Shown piece by piece: positions 14,465 through 22,685 of a DNA stretch of 22,685 bases. The notes beneath the pieces were generated by a model. The model was not told the DNA's origin. It saw nothing but the letters and a program-made list of their open reading frames with translations, and did not search any database. Numbering within the stretch: the stretch's first letter is position 1; the number at the start of each line of letters is the position of its first letter. The position numbers were made by a program, and so were the translations under genes. The stretch is from contig JBDLJC010000057.1 in NCBI GenBank assembly GCA_039714535.1, positions 1-22,685 on the forward strand, given 5' to 3'. Source of the stretch: JAGXFP01 sp039714535. Its GTDB lineage: Bacteria; Desulfobacterota; Desulfobulbia; Desulfobulbales; JAGXFP01.

Positions 14465-15262
14465 TCACTTGGGCCCGATCCCGTTTGCCGAAACTCGGCT
14501 TACATGGGTCAATTCCTGCCGGGGCTGTTGCCACCCATCAATTTGATCATTTTGGCTCTGCTCAAGAGTCTGGTACTTATTGCAGCGGGGTCCACTGATT
14601 ATTGTGGGTTTGGTGCGTGTTTTCAGGGCAACGATGGCTTCCTTAACCACAACTTCAGGGGGATAACTTGGGCCATTGGGATCACCTTTTTTCGTTTCTC
14701 CTATGGCAACCCGGTGAAAATTTGTCTCGGTTACTCCGGGCAACAGGGCCATGACATAGATGTCTTTATCTTTACATTCATACCAGAGCGTTTCGCTGAA
14801 GTTGGTCACAAAGGCTTTGGTCGCGCTGTAAACGGCACCGCCGGGAAACGGCAAAAGAGACAGGACCGATGATACATTTATTAAGGCATCTCCTGCTGAG
14901 GCAGTCTTTAGAAATGCATGGGATAGTTGCACTAAAGAGCTAATATTCAGTTGAATAAGATTGCTGGTTTCCTCCAGAGGAATATTGACAAACCTGTCGT
15001 ATATCCCATAGCCGGCATTATTTACCAGTAGGGAATATTTCGTTTTTTCTACGTCCTGGCAAATGACAGTCAGATCATCTTCGTTTGTCAGGTCAGCTCT
15101 GATGAAGCGATGATGATCACCAAGTTCACTTACCAGTTCTTTAAGTTTTTCTTCATTGCTCGCAATGCAAGTGACTGTGTAACCTTCTTTGGCTAATTCT
15201 TTGGCAAAGACTAAACCAATTCCACTGCTTGCTCCTGTTATAAGTGCATTTAGGGTTTGCAT
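14465..15262 (-). CDS. Short-chain dehydrogenase/reductase (SDR family)
   Basis: This is a 265-residue classical SDR, an NAD(P)-dependent oxidoreductase. It has the nucleotide-binding TGASSGIG (9-16), the NNAGYG motif (81-86), a catalytic serine in NVSSVLS (about Ser132), and Tyr145 and Lys149 in YSATK. The set Ser/Tyr/Lys is complete, so the enzyme should be active. LLPGVTETNF matches the PG motif that follows the active site. The C-terminal 35 residues are Gln/Asn-rich and polar without an obvious family counterpart. The substrate cannot be read from sequence; relatives act on acyl and carbonyl compounds. AAAGGCAG precedes the ATG. No operon partner is evident. Confidence 0.93.
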   Translation of the reverse strand: MQTLNALITGASSGIGLVFAKELAKEGYTVTCIASNEEKLKELVSELGDHHRFIRADLTNEDDLTVICQDVEKTKYSLLVNNAGYGIYDRFVNIPLEETSNLIQLNISSLVQLSHAFLKTASAGDALINVSSVLSLLPFPGGAVYSATKAFVTNFSETLWYECKDKDIYVMALLPGVTETNFHRVAIGETKKGDPNGPSYPPEVVVKEAIVALKTRTKPTIISGPRCNKYQTLEQSQNDQIDGWQQPRQELTHVSRVSANGIGPK

Positions 15263-15384
15263 GGTCTGCCTTTAATTTTAGTTGTCGGATGTGTGGTTCC
15301 TGGTCCATAACGAGACCATCTGGGCTATACCCGGCCCCAACAGTGCGCCATATATTGACGTCACAGGCCCTCACCCCCCTTAAA

Positions 15385-15489
15385 CTAAATGCCTGGTATG
15401 CCGATGGGGCCAGGGAGGTCGGGGATACCACATCCGGAAAGCGAGAGCGTAATAACTAAGATAAGTGCTAAAAAGGCCAGATATTTCAT
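15385..15489 (-). CDS. Very small lipoprotein, 34 residues
   Basis: The ATG at 15489 is preceded by AGAGGA with seven bases of spacing. The peptide starts MKYLAFLALILVITLSLSGC: a positively charged start, a hydrophobic core and a clear LSGC lipobox with the acylated cysteine at position 20. Only 14 mature residues follow, Pro/Gly/Ile-rich and without charge except one Asp (GIPDLPGPIGIPGI). A longer in-frame extension upstream has no ribosome binding site and is not protein-like. It is reminiscent in size of entericidin- or LptM-like lipoproteins, but the mature part matches neither. It is probably anchored in an envelope membrane; function unknown. Confidence 0.65.
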   Translation of the reverse strand: MKYLAFLALILVITLSLSGCGIPDLPGPIGIPGI

Positions 15490-15877
15490 TTTGATTCCTC
15501 TTTGGGGTACGTTCAACGCTTTGATTGCGGGAACAATTGATTGGCAAACATAAAGAAAGTTATAATCTGAAGTGCGTCTCCAACTCCACCTAAATTTTAT
15601 CAATAAGTTCAGGGTAAAGTTTTTTAGTTAATTTATGGCAAATGGGGTGACTGGAATTCTGTGTTCTGAATGCTTTTGGAGATAAGATTAAATCTGATTC
15701 CGGTAATCGTTGTCAGCTCTAATTTTTACAGGAAGCGCAAGTTGGCAGGAACCCCTTTAAATACCTCCGGCAGTTCATTATCACCTTCCCAGCCATCTTT
15801 TTATCCTATTATCCAACTAGTTTCTTATGATTACTGGCTATCAACCCTGCGGGTCTCCTTTGCTGATTTGGATTGGG
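15490..15877. other. Intergenic stretch, nothing recognised
   Basis: These roughly 390 bases separate the small lipoprotein gene from the DUF445 gene, both on the minus strand. I see no coding frame, no strong hairpin with a T tract and no repeat. It should hold the lipoprotein promoter; the region around 15540-15600 is AT-rich but no well-spaced -35/-10 pair stands out. Confidence 0.4.
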
Positions 15878-17464
15878 TCAGAGGCTAAGTAAAAAGAACA
15901 GGTTGAAGAGACCGATGATGAAGCCGAGCAGGCCCCCGAACAAATTGATGTATTTGAACTGCTCTTGCATGATACTTAACAGTAGTTCTTCCAGTCTTAA
16001 AAGGTCGAGGGAATCGACTTTACGGGTGACGATCTCTTTGATGTTCAGCGAGTCGACCAGGCCAGGGACCTCTTTAACCAGGATACTACTGATCTGTTCA
16101 AGAAGAAAATCGTTGATCCCTTCCTTGACCTTTTCGGGTAGAAAAGATTGCAGGCGGCCAATGGGGCTGGTCAGTAATTTCCTTTCGAGCATGTCGGTAA
16201 GCAGCCGGTCCAGCAACCGTTTGAAATTACGGGAACGGATCATACTGATAATCTCAACGGTGGCCCAGTTCTTGGCTTCTTGGGGGCCGTTGCTCCCGAA
16301 CAGAATCGTGAGCAATTCGTTAAGATCACGATCCTGCTGGGCTTTAAAGGAGTTTTGTAGCAGGTTGCTGACCGCCTTGGTGGTGGCTGGGTCTCGCAAG
16401 AAGGACATGATCTGGCCGGCGACTGCGCTTCTACCACTGGTGATTTTGTTCTGATCTACATCCTTGAGCAATTCGGCCAACGGGGTGTGGAGCAGGGAGT
16501 TGGCCTTTTCCCTGAGCACCTCCGCGACCCTGACCTGAACTTTTTCATCCAAAAGCCACTGGGAAAGTTCGCCACCGTTATTGCTGAGGTAATCTTTGAT
16601 CTTGGCCTGGATTGTTTCCGGTTTGATGAAATTACCCAGCAGGGCGGCCATGGGCCCGAGGGAAGCAGTGAACCCTGCAACTGCCCGGCTGAGGGCGTTG
16701 GTGATCTTGTCCTGGATGGTGGGCTCCTGGATTGTCGCGGCAAGTTTGAGGAGGAGGGCTGGCGTCTCTTGCTCAAGGCGGTTGAGTAACTGGTTGCTTA
16801 GGTCGTTGGGGATAAGATCGGCCGGGGCCCGGCCAGCTTCAAGGAATTTGTTTAACCTATGATCGATATAGGCGGTAAGCCATTTTTCTACTTCCGGGCT
16901 GATCAGCAGGTTGCCAACGGTGTCCTCCATAAATTCGCTGAAACTGGAGAGCATTTCCCCGGGCACCAGCTCATTCAGGTTCCGATCGAGAAGGTCTGAG
17001 AATCTCTCCTCCAGCGCCTTGCTCAGTTCCTCGGTAAATTCTTGGCTGTCAATATGGTTATGGAGATGATTAAGAGCCCGCTCGCGGCTGATTTTGATCC
17101 AGGCGGTAAAGTATGAGCGAAACCGCTCGGGGACTAAAGAGGGCAGCGGCCCGAGGTCGCTTTGCAGAAAAAGTTCCACCCGGTTGCCGATCAGGCTGCG
17201 AAGCTCATCCTGAAAAGATTCACGGCCTAGCGCCTTGCCGACATCATGGCTGGTAAGGAGATGGTCACCGACCATTCGGCCGATGTTTTGGGCAAGATCA
17301 TGCCGTTTGGCGGGAATTACCCCCGGGGTCATTGGGATGCGGATGGAGAATAAGCGCCAGGGTTTCAGGGGCCTGAACAGCATGCGGATTGCCACATAGT
17401 TGGTCAGGTAACCGATAAAAGCGCCAACGAGGGGTGGTGCCAGCCAGGTGAAGGGGAAATTCAT
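15878..17464 (-). CDS. DUF445 family membrane protein
   Basis: The product has 528 residues. It opens with a membrane segment carrying the DUF445 signature GAFIGYLTNYVAIRMLFRP (14-32), followed by TPGVIPAKRHDLAQNIG. A long helical, charged central region (about 60-490) follows, and the last 30 residues form a second membrane segment (FGGLLGFIIGLFNLFFLL). The topology is two anchors around a large soluble helical domain. The family is related to Bacillus YheB, and its biochemical function is not established. The start lies 18 bases behind the stop of the prephenate dehydratase/dehydrogenase fusion, indicating an operon, although no metabolic link is apparent. Confidence 0.9.
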   Translation of the reverse strand: MNFPFTWLAPPLVGAFIGYLTNYVAIRMLFRPLKPWRLFSIRIPMTPGVIPAKRHDLAQNIGRMVGDHLLTSHDVGKALGRESFQDELRSLIGNRVELFLQSDLGPLPSLVPERFRSYFTAWIKISRERALNHLHNHIDSQEFTEELSKALEERFSDLLDRNLNELVPGEMLSSFSEFMEDTVGNLLISPEVEKWLTAYIDHRLNKFLEAGRAPADLIPNDLSNQLLNRLEQETPALLLKLAATIQEPTIQDKITNALSRAVAGFTASLGPMAALLGNFIKPETIQAKIKDYLSNNGGELSQWLLDEKVQVRVAEVLREKANSLLHTPLAELLKDVDQNKITSGRSAVAGQIMSFLRDPATTKAVSNLLQNSFKAQQDRDLNELLTILFGSNGPQEAKNWATVEIISMIRSRNFKRLLDRLLTDMLERKLLTSPIGRLQSFLPEKVKEGINDFLLEQISSILVKEVPGLVDSLNIKEIVTRKVDSLDLLRLEELLLSIMQEQFKYINLFGGLLGFIIGLFNLFFLLSL

Positions 17465-17482
17465 TATTTAGGTCATCAAAGT

Positions 17483-19162
17483 TCAGGATTTAATAATTCG
17501 GCCCAGGGTTTCATCCACGGCCAGTGATTGTTTCATGCGGTCTTTAAGAAAGTCATCGGTGAGAAACTTGCGATTTTCATCGATGATTTCGCATAATTCA
17601 GGGATCTTATCTTCTTCGGCCAGATCTAGGATGCTGGTCAGATTATTGACAAAATCACGGACTATGGTTCGCCCTGCACCTTTACTGGCGAGGATTTCCC
17701 CGTAGGTTCTGGGGCTTTGGGCATGGAGGCGGCTCATGGCCAGGATGCCGTACAGGGAGGTCAGGGTGGAGTGGTTGCCAATATCTTCTGGATCAATTTT
17801 GTTGTCACGCAACGCCATGGCCATGGCCATCGAGATTGCGGTGGGTAGTTTCTGGCTGACTCCCATTAATTTGTCGTGTTTGACCGGGGTGTCGCGACTG
17901 ATAATGGCCCCATGTTTGTACAGGAATGATTCGAACTCACTGCACAAGACGCCGCTTTGGGGAGTCCGGACTACCGTGACGTTTTTGTCCTTCATGGAGG
18001 CCGCCTGAGGGCCCCACAGGTTATGGACCAGCACCAACTCGACCCCGGAGCGGCAGTTCTGCCTGGCAATTGCCAGTGGGGTCTCAGCCTCACCGGCCAT
18101 GATGATCAGGGCCTGGCCGTCCTTCAGGAGTGGCGCATATCTTTCGATAGCACTTGGCGTGGCGCTGATCGGTACGCAGATTATCACAACATCGACCTGT
18201 TTGATCATCTCTTCCGGTTTAAGCGCGGTGGAACGACCGGTCATGATAACGCGGTAGCCTTCATTTTTCAGGCGGTCGGCAAACCAGATACTCATATCAC
18301 CGGTGCCGATGAAACCAGCGGAGCTGATCAGCTTGGTGCGCATATCCACCCTGGGAAAACTGCCCAGTACTTTGATTGCGCCAGGTTCCTGAATAATGGT
18401 GCTCTCGATTCGCGCCAGGGCCTTTTGGATATTTTCATCATCGATATGGCCTTCCGCCTCAACGTAGAATTGCATCCGTTGGGTCTTCAGGTCATTTTCG
18501 GTGCGCATATCGAGAATATTAATGCCTCGCCGGGAAAATTCTCCCAGGGTGTCAAAGAGCAGGCCCACCCGGTCCTGCAGGGGGGCGGTGATCATGGCCG
18601 TGGCATCGTAGCCGCTGGGCGGGGTGGGCTTGCGGCCCAAGATGGCATAGCGGGTTCGGTTGTAAGGCGCAACTTCCCGCTCCCGGACGATTAAGTTATG
18701 GGCTTTAAGGACCTGTTCCGGGGCAATCACGCCGTGGTTAACTAGATTATTTTGACCTATAGCGACCAGATCCTGTTCTCGATTGTGGGTGGCCATAATT
18801 GAGATATCGGGGAAATTATCGGCGAAGAACTCGGAGCATTGTTTTAACTGATGGGCTTCGCCGATAATCAGGTCCAGTTTGCTTTTACTGTCAATGGTGC
18901 CCAGTGAAAGATGAACCGGTAGGACCAGGTTGTCTACCCAGTAGCCGTCTTTCAGCATGGCCATGGCTCGGAAGAACTCCCGGCTTTCGCCGTCCCTGGT
19001 ATTGTAAACCGGGATTACGGCCAGATCTGCCCGGCCCTGGCCGAAGGCGCTGATCAGGGCGCTGGTATTGGCAAAGGTGATAAGTTCAGCCTCGGGTCGG
19101 AACTGGCGGGCTGCTTGCCAATCAAGGGAATTTTCCGGGCCTAGTGTCGCGATGATTGTCAT
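17483..19162 (-). CDS. tyrA: Prephenate dehydratase-like / ACT / prephenate dehydrogenase fusion
   Basis: The product has 559 residues in three parts. Residues 1-180 resemble prephenate dehydratase (TLGPENSLDWQAA at the N-terminus, TRY at 170-172 in place of TRF). The usual ENS loop reads YNT (53-55) and the TAxAA region is not recognisable. Residues about 187-270 are an ACT domain without the ESRP phenylalanine signature. Residues about 278-559 are prephenate dehydrogenase: Rossmann loop GFIGTGDMS, VHNLWGP with the substrate histidine, and KHDKLMGVSQ. Prephenate dehydrogenase makes 4-hydroxyphenylpyruvate for tyrosine. No chorismate mutase domain is present. The N-terminal part may be a degenerate regulatory module rather than an active dehydratase. 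The ATG has a weak upstream AGG. Confidence 0.88.
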   Translation of the reverse strand: MTIIATLGPENSLDWQAARQFRPEAELITFANTSALISAFGQGRADLAVIPVYNTRDGESREFFRAMAMLKDGYWVDNLVLPVHLSLGTIDSKSKLDLIIGEAHQLKQCSEFFADNFPDISIMATHNREQDLVAIGQNNLVNHGVIAPEQVLKAHNLIVREREVAPYNRTRYAILGRKPTPPSGYDATAMITAPLQDRVGLLFDTLGEFSRRGINILDMRTENDLKTQRMQFYVEAEGHIDDENIQKALARIESTIIQEPGAIKVLGSFPRVDMRTKLISSAGFIGTGDMSIWFADRLKNEGYRVIMTGRSTALKPEEMIKQVDVVIICVPISATPSAIERYAPLLKDGQALIIMAGEAETPLAIARQNCRSGVELVLVHNLWGPQAASMKDKNVTVVRTPQSGVLCSEFESFLYKHGAIISRDTPVKHDKLMGVSQKLPTAISMAMAMALRDNKIDPEDIGNHSTLTSLYGILAMSRLHAQSPRTYGEILASKGAGRTIVRDFVNNLTSILDLAEEDKIPELCEIIDENRKFLTDDFLKDRMKQSLAVDETLGRIIKS

Positions 19163-19473
19163 TTTTCAAAATACCTGGATGCTATTATTGTCTGCAGGTC
19201 AAAGGTTAAAACATACTTATCTAGTTGTTTCGGGGCGTTGGGTCAACTCGTTTATGGGGTTTACTAACAGAAAATCCGGTGGCGGCCAGGATGGCATTAG
19301 GATAGGTCTGCTAGGGCTAATCTGTGAGATTAACAAAATAAGGTACAAAATAATGTGGGAGAGACAACCAGGTGTCTGGATCTGTTTGGTCTTGGCAGGG
19401 CAGGTTGTTGCTAAAAAAAGAAGCATGGCAACGTAGCGTGTTGCCATGCATAATTCTTTCAGTGGCGAGGAGA
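19163..19473. other. Intergenic, terminator plus upstream region of the tyrA fusion
   Basis: About 310 bases between two minus-strand genes. The right end holds the terminator of the SH3 gene (19413-19449). The remainder shows no gene; frames through it are artefacts of the hairpin and its flanks. The promoter of the tyrA-DUF445 unit must lie near 19170-19250, but no clear -35/-10 pair was found. Confidence 0.45.
19413..19449 (-). terminator. Rho-independent terminator of the SH3-domain gene
   Basis: GCATGGCAAC (19423-19432) pairs perfectly with GTTGCCATGC (19440-19449) around a seven-base loop. On the minus strand it is followed by TTCTTTTTTT. It lies 25 bases behind the stop codon of the SH3 gene. 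Confidence 0.88.
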
Positions 19474-19959
19474 TTAGTCGAGGGGATCGCTTGGCCAGAT
19501 TAGGTCTTTATGGACCCAGCCCTCGGTGGTGTCTTGATGCCTGACCTTCAGCCAATCCCTCTTTTTGGCAATAGCCTTAAAAACCACGCCGTATTTGACC
19601 ACGGCAATTATCCTTGAATCATCGGCGGTGGATGGGCTATCGCGCAAGTTGATTTTCTTTTTTTTGACAATGACCGTCTTTTTATTGGACAGCAGGTTTT
19701 CATGGACCCAGCCTTTGTCGCCCTCAAAATCAAGGCAGTTTACCCAATCTTTTTCTCGTTTTAAAACCTTGAGCGGGAAGGTCTTGAATACTTCCCAGCG
19801 CACTTGCTCTTTGGTAGAGGGGCCGGAGCGGACGTTGACCCCGTTTTTCTTGATACTGACGTATTCTGCTGCCAGCGCAGAAGAGGCAAAGACGAACAAG
19901 AGGCAGACAGCAAAACCGGCTATTGTTATCCTGGAAATGGCGGGATGGGAGCTATTCAT
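19474..19959 (-). CDS. Exported protein with two bacterial SH3 domains
   Basis: The product has 161 residues. Residues 1-30 form a signal peptide (core AGFAVCLLFVFASSALA). Two SH3b repeats follow. The first (about 33-92) has VNVRSGPSTKEQV and GWVHENLL; the second (about 95-155) has INLRDSPSTADDS and GWVHKDLI. Bacterial SH3 domains bind peptidoglycan peptides or other envelope ligands; no catalytic domain is attached. The ATG at 19959 is used because AGAGGG lies five bases upstream; a GTG two codons earlier would touch the ribosome binding site. It is followed by its own terminator and is probably monocistronic and periplasmic. Confidence 0.9.
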   Translation of the reverse strand: MNSSHPAISRITIAGFAVCLLFVFASSALAAEYVSIKKNGVNVRSGPSTKEQVRWEVFKTFPLKVLKREKDWVNCLDFEGDKGWVHENLLSNKKTVIVKKKKINLRDSPSTADDSRIIAVVKYGVVFKAIAKKRDWLKVRHQDTTEGWVHKDLIWPSDPLD

Positions 19960-20204
19960 GGTCACCCTCTAGTGGATAATGGATTCTCAGATAAAACCTG
20001 GCGGTACAGGCAGGTTGTATGCAATCGCGGTCAAGTTATCATTTAGATTTCAGGAAGTCAACCACCCGAATATTTCCCGATTATCGGCTCTCTTCTGCTA
20101 ACGGGTTGTCTTTGCGTCTGTCTGTGTTTTTTTGGTTGAAAAGAGTAAGCTGGTTTAAGTGGTTGATGTAAGCCGGCCCTAGACAATTCTTGCTGGCCTT
20201 GTCT

Positions 20205-20870
20205 CTATTCGGTATCAATATATATAGGGCCGTAACATGCAGAGGCTTTACTGCCGGTGGTGTCGGTATCCGTCATGATGGCGATGGCGCCGACCTTGGC
20301 CGGCGCCGAGTCGAAGTATTTCTTGTAGTCTTGGTAAATATTACGGCGGTACTCGATCCATTTACCGGTGTTGCCGGGGCCGCTTTCAACTGCCACCATC
20401 ATGGCGTTAGCGGTATAGCTGTTGGCAACCGCTTCACCTTTGGGGAGCCGGTTGGCCCAGATGTAATTGAGAGCCTTGGTTTTCCAAAAGAAAATTGACG
20501 GGAAGACCACATAGATTCGGGCTGCATAATCGTCGCCGTCCTTAGTGCGGGCATCACCATTCTCGACGATATTATCTATTTTCCATTTCCAGGTCAGGAT
20601 TGGCTGTTGTTGAGGGTCGTAGGTGATCTTATAGAACATGCCCGAGGCAGTTCCTTCGGCAAAAGCTTTCAGGCATGCCACGCCGTCTTCGACTACCGGT
20701 TCATAGGTGGTAATGCCTTCAAACTCTTTTAGCTTCCATCCGGAGCGGAGGGAGTTTTTAAAATCGTCAATCAGTCTCGGCTCGGCCCAGGTGTTTGACA
20801 CGGCCAGCAATACGATGATGACTGATGTTGCTAATAATGCCAGGTTTTTGTTGGTTGTTCGTGAGTGCAT
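20205..20870 (-). CDS. Exported DUF3047 family protein
   Basis: The product has 221 residues. Residues 1-29 form a signal peptide (core LALLATSVIIVLLAVSNTWA). The mature part matches DUF3047: WKWKIDN, then DARTKDGDDYAARIYVVF, ALNYIWAN and the late AIMTDTDTTG. The family is a beta-rich periplasmic domain of unknown function. AGGAG lies five bases before the ATG. The upstream neighbour is the divergent GAF/HD-GYP gene. The SH3 gene downstream is separated by about 245 bases, so joint transcription is uncertain. Confidence 0.88.
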   Translation of the reverse strand: MHSRTTNKNLALLATSVIIVLLAVSNTWAEPRLIDDFKNSLRSGWKLKEFEGITTYEPVVEDGVACLKAFAEGTASGMFYKITYDPQQQPILTWKWKIDNIVENGDARTKDGDDYAARIYVVFPSIFFWKTKALNYIWANRLPKGEAVANSYTANAMMVAVESGPGNTGKWIEYRRNIYQDYKKYFDSAPAKVGAIAIMTDTDTTGSKASACYGPIYIDTE

Positions 20871-20911
20871 AGTACTCCTGACCTTACTGATAAAAATATC
20901 TGGGGGCCCGG

Positions 20912-20940
20912 TTGGGGGTTATCTTATTTAAGAGTATAAT
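20912..20940 (+). promoter_or_regulatory. Candidate sigma70-type promoter for the GAF/HD-GYP gene
   Basis: A perfect TATAAT (20935-20940) is spaced 17 bases from TTGGGG (20912-20917). It lies about 100 bases before the start codon, leaving an untranslated leader of roughly that length. This is sequence similarity only. Confidence 0.5.
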
Positions 20941-21042
20941 GCCTAATCTGAAATTAACATCATAGGTTGTAATTATTTCGAGGAAGGATGCATATCGCCG
21001 GTCGCAGCTAAAACGTAAAAACCGGGCAAGAGGAACATGGAA

Positions 21043-22685
21043 ATGACCAAGATAGAGCTGTGGTTGCAAGGTTCTGAGATTATGCGCAGTGCTACCGATG
21101 AGGTTAGAGCAGAGGTGCGGAACTTTGCCGAAGGGCAACTGGCTCGGAACCAGGAATTGGTTAAAATCGGGATGGCGCTTTCTGCCGAAAAAAAATTGGG
21201 AAATTTACTCGAGATGATTGTTTGCGAAGCTCGACGCTATACCAATGCCGATGGTGGTACCCTTTATATTAAGAATGATCAGGAACAACTTGAGTTCAAG
21301 ATAATCCAGAATGATTCTCTCGGAGTGAGTAGGGGGATAGGGGGGGAACATATTGACTGGGTACCGGTTTCTCTCAAGGATGCGAAAGGGCGCGAAAATC
21401 ATCGCAATGTTTCGGCCCACTGCGCCTTAATTGGTAGTGCGGTTAATATTGATGACGTTTATGGCGCCGATTTTGATTTTGAGGGAACCAGAGAATTTGA
21501 CGCCAAAACCGGCTATCGCTCGAAGTCAATGCTGTTGGTGCCAATGCGGGACCACGAAAACGACGTGATTGGAGTTTTGCAGCTTTTGAACGCCCAGGAC
21601 CCGGTCACCGGTGAAATCGTGGGGTTTGGTGAACTAGGAGTAGATGACATAACAAGCCTTGCCTCCCAGGCGGCAATTGCTATTACGAATGTGCGGCTGG
21701 TTAAGGATCTGCAAACTTTATTTGATGCTTTCCTTAAGGTAATAGCGACGGCTATTGATGAAAAGTCGCCTTATACCAGCGGACACGTGACTAATGTCTC
21801 TGAATTAACCCTCCGGATCGCGGAGGAGATAAATAAGGATCAACAGGGTAAGTTTGCTGAGATCGATTTCTCAGAGGATGAGTTAGCTGAGTTGAAAATG
21901 GCGGCTTGGTTGCATGACATTGGTAAGATCACGACCCCGGAGCATGTGGTCGATAAGTCGACAAAGCTGGAGACTATCTTCGACCGGATTGAGCTAATCA
22001 AGGCTCGTGTAGAAATTATTAAACGCGATGCGGAGATAAAAAGGCTAAAGGCTGAGCTTGCCGAAAAAGGTGGTGTTTGTGATGACCCCGCTGATGGAGC
22101 AAAACAGTTGGATGGACTGTTGGAATTTCTGGAGGGAGTAAACCTCGGCAGCGAGTACCTCTCTGATGAAAAAATTGAAAAAATAATTAAACTTTCCGAA
22201 AAAGGTTATGAAGCGAACGGCACCAGCGTGCCATTGCTTAATGATGAAGAAATAAAAAATCTTTCCATTCGCAAGGGGACTCTTAATGAAAATGAAAGGA
22301 TGATTATCAATGATCATGTCCGTTTGACTCAGAAGATGCTGGCTAACCTGCCCTTTCCCGGGAAATTTAAAAAAGTGCCAGATATAGCAGGGATGCACCA
22401 TGAGAAACTGAATTGCTCCGGTTACCCCAACGGCTTGTGTGCTTCCGACATACCCTTGCCGGCTAGGATTCTTGCAGTTGCCGATGTTTTCGAGGCTCTG
22501 ACCGCTGCCGATCGGCCATACAAACATGGCAAGAAACTCTCCGAATCAATAAGGATTATCGGTTTTATGGTCAAAGATAACCATCTGGATGAAGATATCT
22601 GTGATCTGATGATTCGATCGGGCTTGGTGATGGAATACGTTGAAGATAAAGTTGATGCCCGCCAACATGATGACTTTGAGTGGAA
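21043..22685 (+). CDS. GAF / HD-GYP domain phosphodiesterase, 3' end outside the window
   Basis: The frame is open to the window end (over 547 residues). A short charged N-terminus leads into a GAF domain (about 35-225), a ligand-sensing module. The HD-GYP domain follows: HDIGK with His291-Asp292, NDHV, HHEKLNCSGYP beginning at His452, and ADVFEALTAADRPY. HD-GYP proteins hydrolyse cyclic di-GMP. The gap between HD and HHE is 161 residues against about 60 normally. The extra roughly 100 residues (about 310-410) are charged and coiled-coil-like, with DRIELIKARVEIIKRDAEIK at their start. No membrane segment is seen, so it is cytoplasmic. GAGG lies nine bases before this ATG; an in-frame ATG at 21037 is only three bases away. 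An in-frame stop at 21016 excludes longer forms. Confidence 0.88.
   Translation, partial: MTKIELWLQGSEIMRSATDEVRAEVRNFAEGQLARNQELVKIGMALSAEKKLGNLLEMIVCEARRYTNADGGTLYIKNDQEQLEFKIIQNDSLGVSRGIGGEHIDWVPVSLKDAKGRENHRNVSAHCALIGSAVNIDDVYGADFDFEGTREFDAKTGYRSKSMLLVPMRDHENDVIGVLQLLNAQDPVTGEIVGFGELGVDDITSLASQAAIAITNVRLVKDLQTLFDAFLKVIATAIDEKSPYTSGHVTNVSELTLRIAEEINKDQQGKFAEIDFSEDELAELKMAAWLHDIGKITTPEHVVDKSTKLETIFDRIELIKARVEIIKRDAEIKRLKAELAEKGGVCDDPADGAKQLDGLLEFLEGVNLGSEYLSDEKIEKIIKLSEKGYEANGTSVPLLNDEEIKNLSIRKGTLNENERMIINDHVRLTQKMLANLPFPGKFKKVPDIAGMHHEKLNCSGYPNGLCASDIPLPARILAVADVFEALTAADRPYKHGKKLSESIRIIGFMVKDNHLDEDICDLMIRSGLVMEYVEDKVDARQHDDFEW

Noticed and set aside
15357..15364. TGACGTCA palindrome
   Set aside because: An eight-base palindrome is expected by chance at this length and no partner site was seen.
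19217..19447. Minus-strand frame starting with a signal-like MATRYVAMLLFLATT stretch
   Set aside because: Its start lies in the terminator hairpin of the SH3 gene and the rest is not protein-like.
20988..21011. Seven-codon frame MHIAGRS with a purine-rich stretch before it
   Set aside because: Too short to judge and no amino acid bias of an attenuator leader.

Overview
The window reads as a chromosomal stretch of a Gram-negative bacterium, most likely a Desulfobacterota (former Deltaproteobacteria) member. The reasons are a folate-dependent TrmFO, a four-cysteine adenylate kinase LID, a family-4-type uracil-DNA glycosylase, multi-PAS hybrid kinases, frequent GTG/TTG starts and moderate GC. 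This placement is inferred from gene content only.

Layout. (1) 1-2120 is gene-poor. It holds the 3' part of a tRNA-Glu(CTC) with its terminator, then about 2 kb with one small secreted CTPGYWK-type protein. That gene lies between two diverged 133-bp direct repeats and is followed by degenerate sequence. (2) 2121-4730 is a divergent pair: a two-gene minus-strand unit (UDG-family protein plus a small conserved hypothetical) and a plus-strand ClC chloride transporter. (3) 5026-7751 is a translationally coupled pair: a histidine-rich membrane protein and a membrane-bound PAS-PAS hybrid histidine kinase with a receiver domain. (4) 7977-20870 is a long minus-strand run. It contains an exported M1 peptidase/ChaN/PDZ fusion overlapping trmFO, adk with two successive terminators, a PF13679-type methyltransferase, an SDR oxidoreductase, a 34-residue lipoprotein, a DUF445 membrane protein directly behind a prephenate dehydratase-like/ACT/prephenate dehydrogenase fusion, an SH3b protein and a DUF3047 protein. 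(5) 21043-22685 is a plus-strand GAF/HD-GYP protein cut by the window end.

Most of the window is core housekeeping and envelope biology: nucleotide kinase, tRNA methylation, aromatic amino acid synthesis, DNA repair. Signalling genes (hybrid kinase and HD-GYP) lie towards the two sides. I see no CRISPR array, no intact transposase, no phage genes and no recognisable defence island. The features most worth a second look are the two multidomain fusions, the atypical active sites in the UDG-like and ClC proteins, the membrane-protein/kinase pair, and the repeat-flanked secreted protein beside the tRNA.
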